From Wyeomyia smithii (Eukaryota; Arthropoda; Insecta; Diptera; Culicidae), in NCBI RefSeq assembly GCF_029784165.1, contig NC_073696.1, forward strand, positions 234,423,271-234,487,270: 64,000 nt of DNA, written 5' to 3'. The position numbers and the translations under genes are program-made. How positions within the stretch are numbered: the stretch's first letter is position 1; each line of letters begins with the position of its first letter. Below, piece after piece: positions 58,431 to 64,000 of this stretch. The notes under the pieces are model-generated. The model did not search any database and was not told the origin of the DNA. It was given only the letters and a program-made list of their open reading frames with translations.

Positions 58431-60200
58431 GGAAAATTTATCGCATAAGAATTTAAAATCTGTCAAGAAACCAAATCATTCAATAATTCGTACCTAACTA
58501 CAATCATTTCTTTGTGAACCAATGATAGAGATTTTACTCCGATTTATTTCTACGTGACCCAGTCATTCCACATCGGTTCTAAACACACTCTTGCCCTTTG
58601 ATACTGAATCAATAATAACATCATCATATTAACATTATTGTAAGAATACTGTGTGATCGTAAGCCTTAAAAATGTGAATTGTAGGATTGTAGTGAACTGG
58701 TTTCACTTACGTATCATTCCTTCAATATTCGATACGCTGCACGACATTTCCTCCGGGTAGACGGGGTTTAGCAGCTCACTACGAAGACCCGCAACTACGG
58801 TGACAACCTAGCCTTTTCTGGTCATGACATATGTTCGATGATAGCCATACGGACCGGTAGCAGCATATCAAGAAAGGGATTCGGTCGACTGATAAAGCTT
58901 GTGCCAGACGATTTCCCCTCAAGGAGGAGGATAGTCCCTCAGTAGTAAACGTTCAATGAAACAAATGACGTTGCAAGTATTTAATCGGATTAGTGGTCTA
59001 ATCGATGGAAAAATATTGAAATACTCTACGTATTCATTTCTAGGTGTTTCATGCATTCGTGGTTTCCTATTACATTTCCTTCGAGGTAAGATTATTACTA
59101 TTCGAGTTAAAGAAGATTGTTTTTTAATCCGTTAACAACGGGCATCGATGTTTATCATCATCATGATGATACCAATTAAGTGTTAATGTAAAAAAACTGA
59201 AATAACGTTTTATGATAGGTACCTATTTCAATACCACGCAATATCGTAAAGCTGGAAATAATGATGTCATGTTTTACTTTCACTTCAAAAATTGTTATTT
59301 GCAAAATAGGAAATCGACTTATCAACCTACCAATTGGCGCAAACATTAAAAAATCAATCATTCCTATGATTGATGAGAAATTCACCTGTTTTCCTAGTAC
59401 TCTCTGTCAATTATCATAATGCATTTCCTTCTTTCTGTTTGGCATGAATCATTGCACTTGAAATCGTTTATATTTGCATACCCATCCGCCGGAGGCCGAC
59501 AACAGCTCGCAGTCTATTGATTGGAAGCGTAACACTTCAGTAGTGCTCCACAATGGGCCAAACAAACGCCACATTTCAAGTGCAGCTCTGCGGAACATCA
59601 TTCCAAAGTGGCGACGCACCGCCACTAACCGGTCGGTCGGTCTGAATGACCCCTGGGGAACCATCATACGTACCTGGGTACATGCGTCCGATTTCACCTC
59701 TTGCGAGCCAATATCCGGTGACGTCGACAGTTCGGCACTTGTCGACCAGAGGAGACATTGAGAAGCCAAACAAAATTTTGAATCACAAACCAACCAAGCC
59801 TCCGTCTCTCTATCGAGCTTGTGATTGCCATATTTCCCACAATCAACGATGCGTTACAAGCGATAATTGCTACCATTACCGGAAAGAGATGAGTGTGGGC
59901 ACGGTAGTGGGACCGGTCTTTCGATTTATTATCATTACTGGCGGAACGAAGGCTGGCGGCTGGGCGGTATGTAAACGAAATGCAAACCGAAAACTCGAGC
60001 AGAAAGAAATGCGAACCGGTACATGTTGTATGATGTGCCGGACTGCGGCACTTTCACACGCATATCGCCGAAGCGGGAGTATATTTTTCATGGGCTCTCT
60101 GTGCTTTTGTGTATTTTTGACAAGTGGCTTATATGACAGGTTCGAGTTCCGCATGAGTGGACCACTGGCCACAGTCCCTCAGTTTTTCTGAAGTCGTCGT
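58431..60200. other. Unique stretch with a GC-richer block
   Basis: The part at 59450-60190 is non-repetitive and GC-richer. The + frame 59646-60191 (181 codons) has no recognisable domain and overlaps other frames on both strands. A possible minus-strand exon at 58711-58807 is entered separately. Confidence 0.3.
58711..58807 (-). other. Weak candidate minus-strand exon
   Basis: On the minus strand a protein-like frame, AGLRSELLNPVYPEEMSC then SVSNIEGMI, runs from 58807 to a good donor AC|GTAAGTG (exon end 58711). The frame is closed upstream by TAG, and the acceptor there lacks a pyrimidine tract. It may be a degenerate exon, a transposon fragment or chance. Confidence 0.2.
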
Positions 60201-60419
60201 CACTTGGCGCTGGGAAAAAAACAAAAAAGTACAAATTTCGATGCACGAAGCAAGCAGTGATTGCGGTGCATTACGGTGCGGTCGATGAACTTTTAGGTTT
60301 TCGCGAAACGTTGTGTGCAGTTTACTTTTGTGTCTCTGGTTCTTGGAAAACGTCACACTAGGCTGCACTACCGCAGCCAGAAAGTTTCCCCAGTAGTGGG
60401 ACAAAAATAACTTTTCGAC

Positions 60420-60624
60420 AAATCAGTGCGTCTTGAACTGTCCTACAGATCAGACGTTTTTTCGGTTGCTTGTGGACTGGTCTTTGACTGCCTATAGCTT
60501 CAAAGTTTGTGTTTTGTCAGTGTGTCTTTTAAAGACTACCTGAAAGTTATTTCCCATCACTCTTTCTCAAGACTACCTACTTTTGAATTTAACATTTGTT
60601 TTAACTTTTTTCGTATCACCTGAA
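60420..60624 (+). other. Probable 5' untranslated region of the Jockey element
   Basis: Non-coding sequence between the unique block and the ORF1 ATG. The true 5' border is uncertain and could lie anywhere from about 60200. Non-LTR elements carry an internal promoter here, but no motif can be fixed. Confidence 0.35.
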
Positions 60625-61874
60625 ATGGCTGGACGGAAAAAGAAACCTCGCATCGCTGCGGGGGAGGAAAAGAGAGGCTCTTTTTGACACTTCGAGTGTC
60701 TGTAGTGACAATCCTTTTGATATTTTGCCTGAGCAAGAAGCTGGTGAAATGGAAGTTATGAGTAATGAAACTATACAAAATGTCAATTCTTTAAAAAAGG
60801 AAAAAGTTCCACCTATTGTGGTAACTATTTCTTCTGAATTCAATATTTTCAAAAAGGAACTTTCAACGTTTGTTTCTGACGTTAAAGTTACCTATCAAAT
60901 TGGTCGTAGAGGCGAATGCCGCTTATTAGCCGACTCTATAGAGGGTCATAATCGTCTTATTCAGTATTTAACTGAAAAGATGTATAAATTTTTTACATAT
61001 GACACGAAGAGCGCCAAGCCGTTCAAGGTCGTATTGAAAGGTCTTACCAACGATCAAACCGTTGATGAGATCAAACTTACTTTAACAGAATTACTTGGCA
61101 TAGCCCCTACCCAAGTAATTCTAATGAAACAAAAATCACGAGGCGAAAACAGTCAGCGCACTGGAATTTCCCTTGTTAATTATTTAATTCATTTTAACCT
61201 CAGTGAGGTTAATAACTTAAAATTTTTTGAAAAAGCACATGCTTTGTATAATGTGCGTGTAAAGTGGGAAATTTATTGGAAGTATGGCGGAGGTGAAATG
61301 CATATCACCCAATGCCGTACTTGCCAACGTTATGGCCATGGTTCCAAATTCTGTAACATGGACCAAAAATGTCTTAATTGTGGAGACTCTTCTCACAAAA
61401 AAGACACATGTCCTGTGAAAGAGAGTAAAAATTTTCGCTGTGCGAATTGTAACGGCAACCATATGTCAAATTTTTATCAATGCCCAGTCCGTTTAGCAAT
61501 TGTTAAGGCAAGGCAAGGTAAACAAAATTCAATTTCAATTAAAACAATTAAAACCAACTTCAAAACAAAATTCTAACATTATACCGCGTAGTGTTACTAG
61601 TTCGAAAATGACCGTTAATATGGGTAAGCAAAACACGCTAGAAAATAATTGTGCACCTATTACTCCAGCTAATATTGCTGTCGAAAATATTTTTTCTAAT
61701 GTCAACTGCCTGGGGCCTATTACGGCAGGTAAACTTTCTTTTTTGCAACAGGCAATGTTCGATCTTATGAACGTCATGTTGCAGGCAAAATCAATGTTTG
61801 AAGCCATTCAAATAGGCACAAATTTTACTATTAAAATTGTTTCTAATTTGAAATTTAGCAATGATTTTAAATAA
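60625..61874 (+). pseudogene. Jockey-type ORF1 (gag-like, zinc knuckles), frameshifted
   Basis: The ATG at 60625 gives MAGRKKKPRIAAG and then shifts frame at a run of five G (60660-60664). The long frame follows to 61576. It contains a basic central domain around PFKVVLKGLTNDQTVDEIK and KWEIYWKYGGGEMHITQC, then CCHC knuckles CRTCQRYGHGSKFC, CLNCGDSSHKKDTC and CANCNGNHMSNFYQC. A second frameshift near 61555 restores a C-terminal part that ends at TAA 61872-61874. The product would coat element RNA. Order and motifs match Jockey-clade ORF1. Two frameshifts make it inactive as read, although the G-run could be a sequencing error. Confidence 0.9.
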
Positions 61875-64000
61875 AACAATTAAAATATTAAATTGGAATG
61901 CTCGCTCATTGAAGGCCAATGAGAATGAGCTTTTTAATTTTTTAACAGTAAATAATGTGCATATTGCAATTATTACTGAAACATTTTTGAAACCTAACAT
62001 AAAATTAAAATGTGATCCCAATTACGTGGTTCATAGATATGATAGGATTCAGGGTTCCGGCGGTGGAGTTGCAATTGTTATTCATCGCCGAATCAAACAT
62101 CGTGCTCTTCACCATCTTGAGACGAAAGTTATTGAAACTTTGGGAATTGAAGTTCAAACTGAACTTGGGATTTTATTTATTGCCGCAGCATATTTACCAT
62201 TTCAATGCACACGCGAGCACAAACAATTATTTTAAAGGTCAAAACTCACCAGAAATCGTTCGAAATTTTTCATAATCGGCGATTTTAACGCTAAACATCG
62301 TTCATGGAATAATTCTCAAAGTAATTCCAATGGCAAAATTTTATTCAATGATTGTTCTTCAGGATACTATTCTATTTTGTCTCCGAATAGTCCTACATGC
62401 TTTTCTTCTGTAAGAAACCCTTCAACAATTGATTTGGTGCTAACAGATCAAAGTCCTTTATGTAGTGATTTGATCACACATGCTGACTTTGATTCTGACC
62501 ATCTTCCAATAACTTTTTCTCTATCACATGAATCAGTTTTAAACCCTATGAGCTCTGTTTTTAATAATAACAAGGCTAATTGGGAAAGATACAAAACTCA
62601 TATTGAGAGAAATTTCAATAATGAGCTTGATTTGCAAAACGAAGTGAATATTGATTCCGCTTTGGAAGCATTAAAATGTGCAATTGTTGATGCCAGGAAT
62701 TATTCTGTTCCAAAGGCTCAAGTGAAATTTGATTCACCAATAATTGACGAAAATCTTCAACTTCTAATTCGTTTGAAAAATGTCCGCAGACGTCAATATC
62801 AACGTTCTCGTGACCCTGTTTTTAAAACTATTTATAAAGATTTACAGAAAGAGATTAAACATAGATTTACTCTTCTGAGAAATCAAAATTTTGATACTAA
62901 AGTTGAAAAATTGAAACCATATTCAAAACCTTTTTGGAAGCTGTCGAAGATTCTTAGGAATCCTTCAAAGCCTATTCCAGTTTTAAAAGATGGTGAACGT
63001 TTTCTTGTATCCAATCAACAAAAGGCTCAAAGACTTGCTCAGCAGTTTGAGAGTGTTCATAACTCAAATTTGAATTTCCAAAGTCCAATTGAAAATGAAG
63101 TCACACGTCAATTTGATTTTATTTTCTTCCCAGAATTTTTTACCTGCAGAAATAATTGAAACTAACTTGAATGAGATTAAATCAATTAATAAAAATTTCA
63201 AAAATATGAAAGCACCTGGTGACGATGGAATCTTTAATATACTAATCAAACATCTCCCTGAGAGCACAATGGAATTTTTAGTGAAAATTTTCAATTGCTG
63301 CTTCAAAATTGCATATTTTCCCAAATTATGGAAAAATGCAAAAAATACTCCAATTTCAAAACCGGATAAGAACCCAGCTGAAGTTTCAAGTTATCGACCA
63401 ATCAGTTTGCTTCCTGCAATAAGTAAACTGTTTGAGAGAATTATTCTTAACAGAATGATGTCACACATCAACGAAAATTAAATTTTTGCAAATGAACAGT
63501 TTGGATTTCGCCATGGGCATTCCACAACTCATCAATTGCTCAGAGTTACTAATATGATACGAGCTAACAAATCTGAAGGTTATTCCACTGGAGCTGCTCT
63601 TTCAGACATAGAAAAAGCATTCGACAGTGTTTGGCATAAAGGTTTGATTGCGAAATTGCAAACTTTTAATTTTCCAATTTTCCTAATCAAAATTTTGAAA
63701 AATTATCTTACTGATCGAGCTCTGCAGGTTGTCTATCAGAATTCAAAATCTGATAGATTTCCTGTCAGAGCAGGTGTACCTCAAGGCTCAGTCTTGGGTC
63801 CAGTCCTGTACAACATATTCACTTCAGATCTTCCTGATTTGCCTCCAGGATGCACAAAGTCATTGTTCTGCGATGACACAAGCATTTCCGTAAAAGGGAA
63901 AAGTCTTCGTGTCATATGCAGTCGATTGCAGAAAAGTTTAGATATTTTTTATTCCTACTCGCAAAAGTGGAAAATCTGTCCCAATGCTTCTAAAACTCAA
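61861..64000 (+). pseudogene. Jockey-type ORF2: endonuclease and RT, cut by window end
   Basis: The ATG at 61861 overlaps the ORF1 stop by 14 bases, the usual Jockey arrangement. The endonuclease shows ILNWNARSLKANENEL, IAIITETFL, FFIIGDFNAKHRSWN and SDHLPITF. An in-frame stop lies at 62233-62235. The frame shifts near 63125. The RT begins KAPGDDGIFNILIKHLPES, has YRPISLLPAISKLFE, a stop at 63479-63481, then SDIEKAFDSVWHKGL, AGVPQGSVLGPVLYNIF and FCDDTSISVKG. The catalytic aspartates remain and cysteine stands in place of alanine in the ADD box. The thumb, C-terminus and tail lie beyond the window. Two stops and a frameshift make it non-autonomous. Confidence 0.92.

Noticed and set aside
1..64000. 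CRISPR array, bacterial operon or viral genome
   Set aside because: No spaced identical direct repeats with unique spacers, no ribosome-binding or operon structure, and all RT frames carry non-LTR motifs without protease, integrase or envelope.

Overview
The window looks like AT-rich, gene-poor nuclear DNA of a mosquito, most likely a culicine. The evidence is the mix of repeats: two kinds of tRNA-derived SINE, a Jockey-type retrotransposon with the FCDDTSI version of the reverse transcriptase (RT) active site, a second LINE with a PHD-like finger in ORF1, an RTE-type relic, and many short inverted-repeat elements. The species cannot be named from sequence alone. There is no complete host gene, no tRNA or rRNA gene, and nothing bacterial or viral that I can support. 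Almost all long open frames are chance frames in satellites or fragments of dead transposable elements.

Host signals are few. A short first coding exon lies at 37928-37989 (+). It has an upstream in-frame stop, a good start context and a consensus donor (AAG|GTAAGT), and it encodes MATYAAFKHVELYNVG plus five more codons. Two sites combine a 3' and a 5' splice site in the form expected of recursive-splicing ratchet points. One is at 2799/2800 (TACTAAT branch point, pyrimidine tract, CAG|GTAAGT). The other is at 44577/44578 (CTAAC, pyrimidine tract, CAG|GTACGT), 6.6 kb downstream of the exon's donor. The simplest reading is that much of the window is long-intron and regulatory DNA of one or more large genes on the + strand. 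Blocks of non-repetitive, more GC-rich sequence (about 1.9-4.4, 21.3-22.5, 24-25.8, 30.6-31.9, 36.5-39.7, 43.7-45.1, 50.4-53.5 and 59.4-60.3 kb) are where promoters and enhancers would sit.

Layout: 1-190 satellite fragment; 0.3-4.8 kb mostly unique DNA with a ratchet site; 4.8-7.9 kb a composite element bounded by 9-bp inverted ends and filled with three tandem arrays; 7.5-12.8 kb a 2662-bp nearly identical tandem duplication carrying RT relics; 13.5-17.86 kb a nearly full-length but mutated LINE; 18.4-19.4 kb old copies of the sequence found at 9.5-13.1 kb; 19.9-29.3 kb inverted-repeat elements in unique DNA, including a hAT MITE with a perfect 8-bp target duplication; 30.15 kb a SINE; 31.1 kb a candidate TATA promoter; 32.7-36.3 kb an inverted-repeat element, cryptic repeats and RT relics; 36.5-45.1 kb the first exon and its intron, with an RTE relic, a PIF-like MITE and a SINE; 45.9-47.2 kb a long inverted repeat with arms of about 610 bp; 47.8-49.4 kb two MITEs with internal acgcgg repeats; 50-53.6 kb unique DNA; 54.1-57.9 kb a GATA-rich tandem array interrupted by several insertions; 58.2 kb a SINE; 60.4-64.0 kb a Jockey retrotransposon cut by the window edge.

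The elements do not form a pathway. They are layered insertions, and nesting gives relative ages: the SINE and palindromic MITE are younger than the GATA array, and the 2662-bp duplication is the youngest event visible.
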